A model generated the notes under the pieces. It saw only the letters and a program-made list of their open reading frames with translations. It was not told where the DNA came from and ran no database searches. Below are positions 1-12,385 of a DNA stretch of 64,000 nucleotides, one piece after another. Position 1 is the first letter of the stretch; each line of letters begins with the position of its first letter. Position numbers and translations under genes: made by a program. Source of the DNA: Euptelea pleiosperma (taxonomy: Eukaryota; Streptophyta; Magnoliopsida; Ranunculales; Eupteleaceae); contig CM068547.1 in NCBI GenBank assembly GCA_035048495.1, positions 34,294,502 to 34,358,501 of the forward strand. The letters run 5' to 3'.

Positions 1-3000
1 TTGCAAGATATCTCCTATCCTAGAAAGTACGCTGAATGCCAAGCTCCCAATAACCCTTGAATAGGCCTCCAGAATAGAATGCCCAACGTCCTACAGTCAT
101 TTAAGAGATTTACTACCAACATAAAACTTACTTGGATTTGTGCTGTGAATTGCAAGTTATGCTATAGAGCAAGATTTAAAAGGGGCCATTATAGCGGACT
201 GGGGGTGTTACCGTTTTTTCCGTTATAACAGATTGTAACACACGGGCAAAAAACGGACAATAACGGCGCCAAAATTCAAAATTTTAATTCAAATTTTAAA
301 TAAACTGTATAACAGAAATAACAGACGTTTTTTAACAAATTTTTTCAGAAAAATAATGGTCATCATTTTCATTATAATGGAAAAATAACGGCCGTTATAA
401 TGAAAATATCAGCCATTATTTTTCTGAGCGTTAAAACTGTACATAATGTAACGGGGAAGTCCGAATCCGTTATAACAGCCGTTATTTTCGTTATAACGAC
501 CATTTTTTAAACCATGCTATACAGAAGTGTTATCAGTGTGGGAGTGTGAAAATATTGTTTACAGCACTCGCAAAAGCGGAAAACAATAGATTGGATCAAT
601 AGTAATTCCATCATCCAATTGATGCAGGTGGCCTGGTTGATTAGATGTTCCAGATCAATGAGAATAGATGGCCCACCAATTGAATGAAGAGTAGTAGATA
701 GAATGGAGTTTCAGTAACTCACCTTGTTGTATTGGATCTTGGTGACGTCAAGAAAAGTTTGAGGAAGGTTTGGATATTTGATCTTGAGCAGCTGTAAAAG
801 AGCCTCGGCTCTCTCCAACAACAACTCTGTCTTGTCTAGCTCAGAGACAGGATCTCTCACAAAGGACCATGAGTTCCGAACGGGAGATTTACCATTAATT
901 TGGTCAGAAATTCTTTGTTTCCAGGCAAATATGGCGGTCTCCAAACGATTCATGGTGTCAAGGGCTGTGTTTTCACTTTTCAAATCAAGAGAGGCAGTCA
1001 TTTCCTCAACAGAACTCAATTCTGCAGACAAGACCCTGTGCAGTTCCTCGCCCAGGCTTACCTTGCCAGACTGTTAGCATTAAACAAGAAGGTGGTCAAC
1101 AAATGAACTATGTAATTATTGCTTCAGCATAGCTATCCACCATCCACATCAGATTGCTAGAGATCCAAGCTCAGAACTCAAAGTCTGTTGCAATACGATT
1201 AGCGTTAATCTACCATGGCTTGAATCTCCAGCAATCCAACATGGGCAGAAAATGATGGTGAAAGAGTATGATGCAATATCAAACCGGAAACAAACTCGAC
1301 TTTATTCACAATCCTCGTTAAGGAAGTCTCGAGATCTGAGTTACTCGGAACTAAAAAAGTCTGTCAAAGTCAGGTTATGTGAATCAGGTTCCCAACAGTT
1401 TGGAACTCGAGCAACCCGACATGGGCAACAATAGTGAGCATTCATAACCCATGATACGGGGTTAAATAGATGCTATATTCATTTTCCATTCTCTTCTCTC
1501 CTATGAAACTATCAGAATCTATATTTCAGATTAAACACTAAGGCATTTCTATAGACTGTTGTGAAGGGGAGAGTGCTAGCTTGCCTTTGGGAGGGCGTCC
1601 CTGATAACGGATGGAACGGGCATTTCTAGCAAGACATTGTCATTGATTGATTTGGCTGCCTTGAATACTTGATGCACCACCTTGCCCTGATAAATCAGCT
1701 TCTTCCTTCCAGAGACTGAAAGCCCAGCTATTGGGACTTGTGGAGATGGAAGCCACCACCTCTTGCTTTGCCTTGCACTTCTGCTTCTTCCTTCTGCTCT
1801 ACTCCCTCCTTCCGCATACCAAAATTCTGTGTTCACCATTGAATCTAATGTCTCCTGCTCAACCAAAATGACAATTAAGGCACAATATTGAGAAATTAAA
1901 TCCATGAATTTATAATTTCTTCATTTTGAAGAACTTGAAGAGAGTACCCACAATAAGCATGGAGTCTAGCTTTTGAAGCGCCGGAAGATTCATGTGGATG
2001 TCAGAACGAGCCTTCGGTGTCATTATCTGCACAAAATAATGAAGCAAATCCTACTATTTTGTAAACATACAATTCTACTGTAATCTAAGTTTTTAACGCA
2101 ACAGAAAAGAAAATACCTCTAATGTCCGCCCATTGGCACCATTTTGCTTGGCAGGAACCAACTCGACCATGTGGTTGGCAGGGGAAAGCAACCAGTCCAT
2201 TTCTCTTCGCCATCTGTTCTTCCTTTCTTCAGGCAATGGTTCCAATTTCCACAGCTCCCCAAAGACAGATGCTAAAAACCAGAGGTAGCAATTCATCAAC
2301 ATGCTAGAAGGAATGTTAGGGCATATAAATAAAAGAAACATTTGAAGGGTCATGATCCAAGGTCCCCAAAATTCTCATTCCCCATAGATAATCAACATTG
2401 GATGGGTTGTCTTAGGTGGGACACAGAAATAGTGAGTCCAACTCCTATGCACGCATATCAGTAAGCAGGAGAACTTTAGATTTTTCCCTTCACAAAATTT
2501 TACTGGGTTCTATACTTTTCAGACAACTGAGGTTTTTCCTTCACCTCCTAGCTCAAAAAAATTTACAGAAATGATAGGCTCCACATGTAATAAATTTCAA
2601 GGCAAAAACACTAACCAATCACATTCTCGACTCTAAGCCACATGGCACCACTGGAATGTAACACGTCTAAAAGTATAGAAATAAATCAGCAAATTTGTTT
2701 GAAATGAAAATGCATATTCTCAATACCTGCAAGATTGGTTATGGCATTGGATAGTGCTAATGCAGTGCTTAGGCCCTTGCGTCCTCCTGTAACATCGTCA
2801 CCCAACAACAGCTTTGAGAATCTCTCTTTCATGGTATCGACGTCTGAAAAGTGAACGGTGTAAGCAGGTTTCTCCTTGACATAAAAATGATGTGGACTAT
2901 TCGAGACCTCCTCCCATTCATCAAGACCATGTTCGTCCTGCTTGTTTACTAGCCATTGAGAGGAGAATGATCCGGATGCATCTTTGCTTGACGAACAGAT

Positions 3001-6000
3001 CGACTCATCTTCATCCAAGGAGTCGGTGGCACAACCGTCAGCTCTGCTCGTGCCACTCTCATTATCGTAATGGCAGCTGTTGAGAATGCAGCTCTCAAGG
3101 CCATTGTATGTCATGATCCCTGAATATGAACATGTCTATTATCACAAGGAATGACCTGACACTTCTAATGATGAAGAAACAAGAGTATATTTAATCTGGC
3201 TGAGCTAACGCTCAGACTTCACTGGATGAGCACCACACCCTTTTGAATTACACTTTTGTACTTCAAAAAAGTGCCTGGAATTCATCCAGTGGCGTCCACC
3301 GTTTGAATCGGCCAAATTGAATTTGAAGTCAAGAAACAAATAAAAGATAGTGATTGATGTTTAAGAGTGCTTGAAACTGAAGAAGGATGTTTGCTTACTT
3401 AAAATGGTTTGGTTTGCTTTACAAATCATTTTTAAATTGACTGCTGTCCCACTAGTCATGTTCAAGGACAAGGTTCCAATTGTTGAAAACGTTCACATAC
3501 ACACGTACATATATTTGTACATCATGCATACATTTGTATAGCATTAATACATGTATATATATTGTATGCACGTTAATCCATCTTGCATAAATGCAAAAAT
3601 AAATCATGCACATGTTGTGTGAAAATAGGTCAAGTTGAGAATAACTATTTAAATATTTTAACTCAGCAACCAGTCCAGATCTATTTTGAACAAAATATGA
3701 ATGCGCGAACTTAATAATAGACTAATTTAAAAGATACTAAATCAAATACTCGTTTATAATTAAAAAAAACAAATACAGATCTGTACTATTACAGCCTTGA
3801 CCTGAATGGGCTACTATTTCTTCAGTGGTACACCCTCATACAAAAATTAGTCATATTTAAAAGGAGAATACGTTATACCATTGTAGTATAGTATTACAAT
3901 GATAGTTTTATGGCATTTGCACCATGTGTGACATATGTGCTTGTCAGGACTGTATAATCAATGGAGCCTCAGTAGGTGATGTACTAGTCAAATATTCAAC
4001 TTGATTCTCGGGTGCTAGAGGATCTGAAAAAGGCGATTACGGTGGTCAGAAAAGAGCTTAAGATACACTCTGGATGAAGATATGACCCTAAAAAGTGAGG
4101 AATGGTCCAACAGGATCCATGGTAACCAATTCCAAATAGTTGGGATGAGTTTCGTTGATTGATTTATTGATCATCTGGTACTAAGGATACATGTAAATTG
4201 CCATTTTTGCAATAACCCCCAAAATCTATGTTTGGATGGTTTGGATCATCTGATCAGGTTGATTTTGGGACCAAGATAATCTCTCATGAGGGACCTTTTG
4301 CTTGAACAATCCGCCTTGTCTATGATAAAGATCCTATATCACCCCACCTTTAATATTATAAGTTTCTACAGTGCAAGGGGATGATATTACTATCAATCTG
4401 AAGCATCCTATTTGTGAACTGCATTTAAACGATTTGTTAGATGAAAAATCAGCCCAACCATAAACGATGCACAACAATTGAATCCTTCTAGACAGCCAGA
4501 AATACAAGGGCAGTGGTCTAGGAAGAAGATCTATTTGTCGGATGGTTAAAACTATCAAACCTAGTCAATTTTCAGTCAAAATGATCTCCTACATACGGTT
4601 CGCTGATTGAATAGTCCAGATTTATAAGAATATGCATCACTTATTTAACATATAATATAACAGGTATTATTATTTTCAAAATGATAATTTTTTTATCATT
4701 ATAAGTGTCAACGTGCCTGTGGTAAGGCAGGAGACACAAATCGTGGATCATGTCGAAGTCAAAATCGGGAGACTCATGGCAGGTTCACACATGCATGGTG
4801 CATATGCTCCGAGCTTGGGCAGCATTAGTCAAATTTGTCTCTAGTACCGAGTTGTGGATGCAAGCACATGCAAGTTCTCTCAACCGATGTTCCCAAGATA
4901 TTAAAAATTGAGGTGGGATCCAAGCAGAAAAAATATTGTAGATTGGATGATTTTTCACAAGAAAAGGCATCCCTGACAATGACTTCCCTGTCCCCTCACT
5001 ATTGCCCAACAGTAGTTTAGTATACGCTCTCGTGAAAAAAGGGCCCCACCCCTTCTTCCACAAATTAAATAAGATCCCTGCAAAATCCGGGAGCCTTGTC
5101 CTGTTGGGAAGTGATATATCACTGAACCTTTATTTATGATTGATTTCTCTGCATCACAGATAACACACTAAACTTTAAAACCTTCCGACCCCCACCACTA
5201 CTCTGACCGGTCCACCTAGTGGGCCCTGCATATAAGATTTCCCAGACCAAAAATCAACCTAATTGGTCGCGACCCTAATTAGAGATTCCACCAATTGTGA
5301 GAGTCAACTTATCCAGTGGTTGTGATTATTTAAATCAGGTTGCGTTTTTATCTAACAATTTCCTGAATGGGTTTCACCAGTTGAATGGTCCTGACTGAGT
5401 TTAAAAAACTGTGTTAGAGGGGTACTTGGATTCACCCATTGGATCTTAATCCAAGGGCTGGGGAAATTTCAATTTGAAATCTGATAATGACATGAATCTC
5501 GAAAATTTCGGACCAAATTGTTGCGAACCCAAGGACCAAGTCCAACACTCCAACGTCAATTAAGATGTGGTAAAATTTTCAAACCCTCACCAAATAAGGA
5601 CAAGGATATAAATGTTCTATGTACTATACATGCAGTATACATGTACATGGAATAAAGAAATGTTTAAACGAAGACACACATGGTGGTCCAATGAGGTTGG
5701 TGGTGCCTTCACCTCCCATACAGTACGTGTGGGCCCACCCATTGCAACAACCACACCATATAACCGGTGGGCCAGACCCCCATGACCATGACTGTAGGCC
5801 TAGATTTAGGGATCTATCTCTATCTGATGCACATGCTTTCTCCCAGTCCAAGGAAAGAGAGAAATAAACGTCATCATTAAGATTGCTAATACTATATAGA
5901 TATTTGGGATTGGACGGTTAAGAAGGCCCCATCAATGTGAAACGTGGGCTATGGCCCACAAAAATCTGGTGGTGGGGTGCATCAGCAATTAAGCATGCAC

Positions 6001-6125
6001 AGATTTAACTTTAATGATCATGGATTAAAAGAGTTAAGAAATCTTGAGTGAGATGGCTTACTCTCTTGTTCGTCGAAGTCGAGGCTAATCTCCTTGTCCC
6101 GGCGACAACAAGCAAGTCTCCTCAT
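1..6125 (-). CDS. ROPGEF: Rop guanine nucleotide exchange factor (PRONE domain), 3' end cut by window
   Basis: RopGEFs swap GDP for GTP on plant ROP/RAC GTPases at the plasma membrane, often downstream of receptor kinases. Coding exons read on the minus strand are 6125-6062, 3119-2727, 2271-2117, 2026-1952, 1854-1585, 1070-723 and 90-1. All junctions keep frame, giving 465 visible residues with the last exon running off the window. The N-terminus has [12 protein letters not shown], then an acidic Ser-rich variable region. PRONE begins near residue 114 ([13 protein letters not shown]) and shows [49 protein letters not shown] and a C-terminal ILEAYSRV block in exon 7. The intron after 1585 uses a GC donor. 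The start at 6125 is the first ATG in frame with the PRONE reading frame. The text most resembles the Arabidopsis RopGEF14 branch from memory, so subgroup is less certain than family. Intron 1 (2.9 kb) holds nothing I recognise. Confidence 0.93.
170..516. mobile_element. hAT-type MITE (CCGTTATAACGG family) in RopGEF intron 6
   Basis: The termini are CAAGATTTAAA and TTTAAACCATG. Flanking 8-bp copies CTATAGAG (162-169) and CTATACAG (517-524) are a one-mismatch TSD. The interior is full of TTATAACGG palindromes and has no ORF. The element sits wholly inside an intron between exons 6 and 7. Confidence 0.85.
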
Positions 6126-6374
6126 GATGGCCTTTGAAAACCCAGACGGTACAGGGAATCCCGAAGCTACGCTGCCTACGCAAACAAAAGTCATTTATTT
6201 AATAAATAATTAAAAAACTACATAAATGCATAAAAATTATATACAATAACTTGAATTTCGAGTCGAGTTCAAGCAAATGACGAGTCGACTCAAACTCGAA
6301 CCAGGCGATTCTATGAAGTTCGGTGCAGAGATCTGCTAGGGCTTGTTCGAGATCCAATACTCGCTGAGTTTATG

Positions 6375-6410
<36 letters not shown>

Positions 6411-7400
6411 GGACGTCAGGGAAAGTTAAAATCTGGAGCTCCTTTTTGAAATCATTCGATCTAAATTTGTAAAGCTAAAAGAGGGACCCATTAAAAGTTT
6501 AGAAAAATCCCTGATGAATTCGAATAAATCTCCAAAACATTTTCGGTTTCTCGATCGCTCAAAAAACTTAAAAAATGGAATTTCTATCCTTTCTAAAAGT
6601 TTTTCTGTGCAAATAAAACTTTGTTCCGCAAAAAGAAAAAAAAATTTAGGGCTGTTTGGATTTGAATCGACATTTTGTACCAGAAAAACAATTTTTGCAT
6701 GAAAAGCTTTCAAAATATAAATATTTTTTTGGCGCACAAATGGCAATCCAAACAGGCCAGAGTACCAAAAAAAACGCAGACATTGAATTCCTGCCGAACA
6801 CCTACAGATAAAGAAATCGATTTTCAAAAGCATTTGATTTTTGCAGCAGAGCTTTGCCATTTGTACTTGAGATTCTATCTCTTCTGTTCAAAAGTCGAAA
6901 AAACAAAAATCGATCAGAGAAACGCAGACCTCAGCATAACTTTATGGCTATCGTTTCTTCTTCAAACATCGATTTTCGATGAAATCGAAATCGTACTAGG
7001 TCACTGAATTGAATTGAAGCAATAAACTTCAAAATCAAAGAGAGGAACAGAGAGATGATAACCTTTCAATAAACCTCCTCAATCTTCTTCTTCCGAGGAA
7101 TGCTTCAATAAGTCTGCATTTGAACTTTCATCTCTGCAACCTACAAAAAACATGAGGAGATTTAGTGAAACTCAATCTTCTTCACGAGATTACTCCAGCG
7201 AAAAGCTGCCTTAGAGCAATAATCTGTATCATCTACTACATGATCTGAGAACACAAAATGACCAGAATCCGGGATGAAAAACAAGGAACAACGAAAGAGA
7301 AATTAATAGTGAAATTAGAGATGTGATGAAAGAAAATCTGACCTCCATGAATCCAACACAGAGAGCAAAATCTTTCTAGAGAGCAGAACAGAATCAACAG
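6126..7400 (-). other. 5'UTR exons of the RopGEF gene
   Basis: Three non-coding leader exons can be proposed from splice sites on the minus strand: about 7400-7343 (donor GTCAGA), 7140-7063 (acceptor TTTTTTGTAG, donor GTTATC) and 6175-6126, which joins the start codon. The middle exon holds a short upstream ORF beginning ATGAAAGTTC that stops after eight codons, so translation of the main frame may be modulated. The exon limits are inferred from consensus sites only. The intron between 6176 and 7062 carries an AG microsatellite and no gene. Confidence 0.5.
6379..6409. repeat. AG dinucleotide microsatellite
   Basis: About 15 uninterrupted AG units in the leader intron of the RopGEF gene. Confidence 0.95.
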
Positions 7401-7426
7401 ATACAGAAAAGATCAGAGAAAGGGCA

Positions 7427-7432
7427 TTTATA
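7427..7432 (-). promoter_or_regulatory. TATA box of the RopGEF gene
   Basis: Minus-strand CTATAAATG lies about 30 bp upstream of the pyrimidine-rich leader start near 7400, a normal plant TATA spacing. No other convincing TATA was seen in the 1.3 kb upstream of the start codon. Confidence 0.6.
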
Positions 7433-7440
7433 GTGTTTTG

Positions 7441-7918
7441 AGAGTTGAGAGTTGAGAGTTGAGACTGATTGACTGCGAGTGCAAAAGCATGGGTTGTGGA
7501 CCGAAGAATTTGGATCGGGTCGGGTCGGGTAGGACCGTAGGAGCGCAGTCGCAGACTTCCTAGTTCAAAATTTCAAAACTAACCCACCAAATTTTTTTAA
7601 TGTCAGGAGCGACACTCCAAACTCTTTGCTGCAATGCGGGGTTAGAGTATGTCATGACGTGGACACTCAGACATTCATCCTCCATCCACGGTGGCTGGGA
7701 AAAAGCTTGTTACTCCAATTAAAAGTGCTGCAGTGTCACTCACCAAATGAAAAAGTTTCCATTAGGCAGGCAATTCGTTGGCGGATCCGAGGGATCAGCC
7801 ATTGATCCATAAAGTCTTCGGGTTGTCTGGCCCATACCAACTATTTGCCGTAGAGAAAAGATGTAACGACGTTACGAGCTAGCTTTAGCGGCCATCTGGG
7901 CGCACTGACAGCATGGAT
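7441..7918. other. Intergenic, no gene seen
   Basis: This is sequence upstream of the RopGEF promoter. I see no coding frame with family character and no clear repeat until the foldback remnant begins near 7905. Confidence 0.6.
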
Positions 7919-8490
7919 GTTTAGCCGATGGTTTAAAAAAACGGCTGTTATAACGGATTCGGACCTCCCCTGTTACGTTATATACAGTTAAAACGCCCAG
8001 ATAGCCGTTATTTTCTGAAAATCTTAGTGAAAAAAAGCTGTTATTTCCGTTCTTTTCCATTATTTTTTTATTTTTGAAAATTTGAAATTCAAATTTCAAA
8101 ATTCAAAATTTGAATTCAACGTCACTTTTCTATTATTTTCTCATTATTTTCCATTTTTGCCCCTCAGTGTTACAATTCTTTATAACGGTCATTATAACGG
8201 AAAAATGGTAACGCCCCCGGTATGTTATACCGATATAATGGCCCCTTTTAAACCTTGGTTTAGCCCACCCATTGTGGATGGATACATATACACACCAAAA
8301 ATCACCCTGATTGGTAATTTCTAGCCATTAGATTGTAGCACTTTTTAAGGCATGATTCTAGCCGTTGGATTCAACCATTTTTCGGGTACTAAAATCCAAT
8401 GCCTAGAAATCATCAAACAACCTGATTTTTTGTATGAATATCCACCAAGGAGTGGGCTAAACATCCATGCGATCAGTGGCCCAAAGGGTA
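7905..8490. repeat. Diverged foldback repeat, split by a hAT MITE
   Basis: The arms read TGGATGTTTAGCCCACC and GTGGGCTAAACATCCATG, with inner 'aaaatcaccctgattgg'-type arms facing each other. The hAT MITE at 7928-8257 interrupts the left arm, so the foldback is older. This is one of more than twenty relatives in the window (the 'GGATGTTTGGCC' family). Confidence 0.7.
7928..8257. mobile_element. hAT-type MITE (CCGTTATAACGG family)
   Basis: The right terminus is TTTAAACCTTG and the left is ATGGTTTAAA. Exact 8-bp flanks GTTTAGCC lie at 7919-7926 and 8258-8265. They also restore the interrupted host repeat when joined. Confidence 0.85.
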
Positions 8491-8545
8491 GGGATAACAA
8501 CAATGGTTAGCTCACGTATTTGGCATGAAGTCTACCTTGTTACAT

Positions 8546-8837
8546 CACGACTCTTTGCTACATTAGGCTCACATGGTCTCAAGCAAGACAACCCCAGACC
8601 GTGTTGGATCCGGCAGCCAGGACCTAGGATTGGGATCAGCCCTTGACTAGGATGTTGATTTTACCCGTTTAACCGAAATCGAAATTGAAATCACGATTCT
8701 TTGCTACATAGGGCTCACATCGTCTCAAGCAAGACAACCCCAGACCGTGTTGGATCCGGCAGCCAGGACCTAGGATTGGGATCAGCCCTTGACTAGGATG
8801 TCGATTTTACCCGTTTAACCGAAATTGAAATTGAAAA
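8546..8837. repeat. 146-bp direct tandem duplication, two copies
   Basis: The second copy begins at 8692 and matches the first almost base for base, including GTGTTGGATCCGGCAGCC and GACTAGGATGT. Neither copy contains an ORF of note. Confidence 0.85.
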
Positions 8838-9150
8838 ACAACTGATCCACATTTTTGGGAACCAACTAAAAAATAACTGGAATTGAAACCAAATCGAAAA
8901 AAACGATTCATTTGGACCCAAAATTGATAGGAATGGAACCGATATATAAATATAATGTTAAAGTGGTAATATCATCAAGATTTGAACCAATATGCCTGAA
9001 CCAGAACCGGGAACCAAAACCGATTGAAGCCAAATAATGGGTTCCCGATCCACCATTTTGAGAACCGAAACCAATTAGAATCGGCAGTATCGTTTCCAGT
9101 TTTTGGCACCTTGGGAATCGAACCGGAACCAACCCGTTGATACCCTACAC
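8838..9150. repeat. Degenerate GAACCGGAACC-rich element
   Basis: AT-rich sequence is punctuated by AACCGGAACC, AACCGATT and GGAACCG words and ends near ACCCGTTGATACCCTA, which looks like the end of an old small DNA transposon. A related block lies at 12118-12315. No TSD was identified. Confidence 0.45.
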
Positions 9151-9476
9151 ACGATTCAGTACATCCATCATAAGGACCATAAGACACTTATTTAAGGGTA
9201 AGATTTTGTATTTAAGACCAATGATGTCATAACCCTGATGGCACTTTAAATTTAATATCACCTCTTTGTAGTCGTTTGATTTGGAAAATACGACGTCATA
9301 GGTAGGTCCGTCTCCATTATTCCCAAATCAATGGCTGACATTAAGGTGATATTATATTAAAGTATCACCAGGAATATTATATCAATGTCTTATATTCAAT
9401 ATACAATAATGGATTTTGGTCCACCTCTTGGTGGACCTACATACCAAATATCAGCTTGATCGATGGTCCACCTGTT

Positions 9477-9897
9477 ATAAGCATCATAAAATGCTAAATC
9501 TAACGGATATAAATCAACAATTAAACTGTTTTTTGATGTGTAGATTCATTAAGAGGTGGACCAAACATCCATAATGCCAGTAGGTCCTAAAGAGTACTCT
9601 GGCCATGATATTTTGGGAGGCAAATTCAAAATTTGAAGTCCTAGGAGACATCAAACTTAGGATCTACCTTAGAAATGGACCACGATTGTTGGTTAACTGT
9701 TGTCAGGGGGTATTTATCAAGTGGAGTGACACTGTTCACCAGTTTTGGTCACTAACGATAGTGACGAAGAGTGAACTCCAAAAATAATTGAAAGGTTGTA
9801 TGAGCAATATAACCATGTGGACCATTATATGTATTTTCTTACTTTCATCAACCATCTAAAAGAATTGATTGATGAGATCGTTAGAATCAATTTTTTT
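9477..9897. repeat. Direct duplication, copy 1 (partner 10556-10995)
   Basis: Roughly 420 bp are repeated about 1.08 kb downstream. Shared words include GGTGGACCAAACATCCATAA, GGAGACATCAAACT and GTCACTAACGATAGTGA. The two copies differ by small indels and substitutions and carry no gene. Confidence 0.8.
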
Positions 9898-10151
9898 TTT
9901 TGAGAAAAAAAATTCTATGTTAAAAACAAACCTAAGAAAAATACTCCCATCCAATGGTTAGAAATCACAAAACAAGTTGAGTTTTGCTTTGCTGTGCCAC
10001 GGGCTCTCCATCCCAAAAAATGACATGTGGAGCTCACTTTAGGGCCTATTGGCCTTAATGGATGTTTGGTCCACCTCTTGGTAGATCTACGTACCAAATA
10101 TCAGCTTGATGGATGATTTTTTCTAGTGGTTATATTTTAGCATAAAAAAAA

Positions 10152-10520
10152 GGGTCGAGCTCTAGCTACAGGATACAATATGAGCAACATGGCACACTCT
10201 TAGAGGACTCTGACCGTATGGATGTTTGGCCGATCCTTAGGTGGACCTACAAACTAAAAATCAGCCTGATTAGTGATTTCTACATATTGGATCTTTGTAC
10301 CTCAAATACTGCTCAAATTCCCACAGTTGAGATCAACCCATGAAAATAAGTCCAATCCAAAGCCTATAAATCACTAATTTGGCTGATTTTTGGTTTCTAG
10401 GTCCACTTAGGGATTGGCCAAACATCTAAATGGTCAGAGTCATCTAAGAGTGACACGTGGCTCACATTGTGTCATGTAACCGGAGCTTGTCATTTTAGGT
10501 CCGTAACTGGAGCTTGAGCC
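10152..10520. mobile_element. MULE-type foldback MITE (GGGTCRGGCTCC family)
   Basis: The left end is GGGTCGAGCTCTAGC and the right end is the inverted GTAACTGGAGCTTGAGCC. Flanks TAAAAAAAA and TAAAAATAT are a weak 9-bp TSD (7 of 9). The inner arms carry the AATCCCTAGGTGGACCTAC and GATTGGCCAAACATC words. No ORF. Confidence 0.7.
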
Positions 10521-10555
10521 TAAAAATATTCCTCAAATCCTACAGCTAAAAACTA

Positions 10556-10995
10556 TGTTATTAAAATGCTAAATCGAACGGATATAAATGAACAATTAAA
10601 CTGATTTTTTATACTTATATCTATCAAGAGGTGGACCAAACATCCATAATGCCAGTAGATTCTAAATAGTACTCCACGTGACATTTTGGGAGGCAGATTC
10701 AAAATTTGAAGTCCTTGGAGACATCAAACTCGGGCTCTAACTTAGAAATGGACCACGATTGTCGGTTAATTGTTATCAAGGGTACTCGTCAAGTGGAGTG
10801 GCACTGGTCACCAATTTTGGTCACTAACGATAGTGATGATAAAGAGTGAATTTCAAAAATAATTGAAAGGTTGTATGTGTCAAGTGTAGAGGCACTGATA
10901 AACAATATAACCATGTAGACCATTACACATAGTTTCCTGCTTTCATTAACCATCCAAAAGAACTGATTGATGGGATCGATAGAATCTATGTATGC
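10556..10995. repeat. Direct duplication, copy 2 (partner 9477-9897)
   Basis: Second copy of the block above, with a short extra segment (GTGTCAAGTGTAGAGGCACT) absent from copy 1. The foldback at 10152-10520 lies between the copies. Confidence 0.8.
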
Positions 10996-11295
10996 TACTT
11001 ATCAAAAAAATAATTAGTGCTCTAGAACTAAAATAAATCTCAAATCTCACGGTTAAAAATAAACCTGTGAAAAAGATTCCAATCCAACAGTTAAAAATCA
11101 CTAATCATGTGGCAGCTAGAAAAAGTCTTTAATGTTGGACTTTCTTACATGTGGCAGCTAAGGTAGGAATCCAAAAGGAGTTTCTGCGTCTCTCCCTTTC
11201 TTCACGTGGCAAGTTTCAGCCTGGTAGGAGTATTCCACGTGGCAAAAAATCTCTCTTGCTGGTCCAAAGAGGCACCTTTCTCTGTTTTTTCTAAA

Positions 11296-11694
11296 GGGTC
11301 GGGCTCCAGTTACCGCCCTAAAATGACTGCTCCGGTTACAGGACGAAATATGAGCCACGTGGGACACTCTTAGATGACAATGGCCGTATGGGTATTTGGC
11401 CAATCCCTAGGTGGACCTACATACCAAAAATCAGCCTGATTAGTGATTTCTAGAGGTTGGATCTTTGTACCTCAAACACTGCTCAAATTCCCACAATTGA
11501 GATTAACCCAAGAAAATAAGTCCAATCCAACGCCTAGAAATCACTAATCAGACAGATTTTTGGTTTGTAGGTCCACTTAGGGATTGGCCAAACATCCAAA
11601 TGGTCAGAGTCCTCTAAAAGTGTGACACGTGGCTCATATTGTATCCTGTGTAACCAGAGCCTGTCATTTTAGGGTGGTAACTGGAGCCTGATCC
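11296..11694. mobile_element. MULE-type foldback MITE with exact 9-bp TSD
   Basis: The ends are GGGTCGGGCTCCAGTTACC and its inverse GTAACTGGAGCCTGATCC. TTTTCTAAA occurs at 11287-11295 and again at 11695-11703. Nearly the whole 399 bp folds on itself. A GCCACGTGG box lies in the left arm. Confidence 0.88.
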
Positions 11695-11751
11695 TTTTCT
11701 AAAATAGGGACGAAAAGTAAAGAAACATGCCTCTTTTACGATGTGTTGGAT

Positions 11752-11982
11752 CATATGGTTCTAAGTCTTGGGATTGGAGGCCTGACCGTGAGCTCCAATC
11801 CTGATCTGGATTGGTCCGATCCAGAACGAAATCAGTGCATCTCGCTTGAGACAACGTGAGACTTATTTAGAAAGAGTGATTTCGGGGGCGAGACAATCCA
11901 TTTTTTGGATTGGATCGGTGAATGCCAATCCCAATCCAGATCGTCCGCTCTAGAACGGGATTGGCCGAGACTTCGAACCATG
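11752..11982. mobile_element. hAT-type MITE (CATGGTTCnAAGTCTCGG family)
   Basis: The inverted ends are CATATGGTTCTAAGTCTTGG and CCGAGACTTCGAACCATG. Flanks TGTTGGAT (11744-11751) and TGTTGGAC (11983-11990) are an 8-bp TSD with one mismatch. GATCCGATCC-like words fill the interior. A sister copy is at 22855-23082. Confidence 0.82.
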
Positions 11983-12117
11983 TGTTGGACTCCTATTGGA
12001 ATGGGAACTTGCCACAGGAGATGAGGGAAAGTGCCAAAACACGTGGACCTTTTTGTGCCGCCACCTCAGCCGCTCCATGTCACCCAATGGTAGAATTTCT
12101 CATCTAGTTCCCAAGGT

Positions 12118-12315
12118 ACCCAGAGCAGGAACCGGTTCTTATTGACTGCAGTTCTCAAAATGATGGATCCGGAACTGGAACTGCTTTTAGGTATATTGGT
12201 TCCGGTTCCGAATCTTAATAATATTACAATTTTAATACTATATTTATATATTGGTTCCGGTTCCTATCGGTTTCGGGTCGAAATCTAACTGCTCAGAACC
12301 GGAACCGCTGTTTTC
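12118..12315. repeat. Degenerate GGTTCCGGTTCC element
   Basis: Inverted GGAACCGG and CCGGTTCC words enclose an AT-rich core, as in the block at 8838-9150. No TSD was found. Confidence 0.4.
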
Positions 12316-12385
12316 ATAGGATCTTAACCTTCCAATATAGATCAGAAACTTGTATGACTATGTTCATTAAGTGTGATATAAAATG

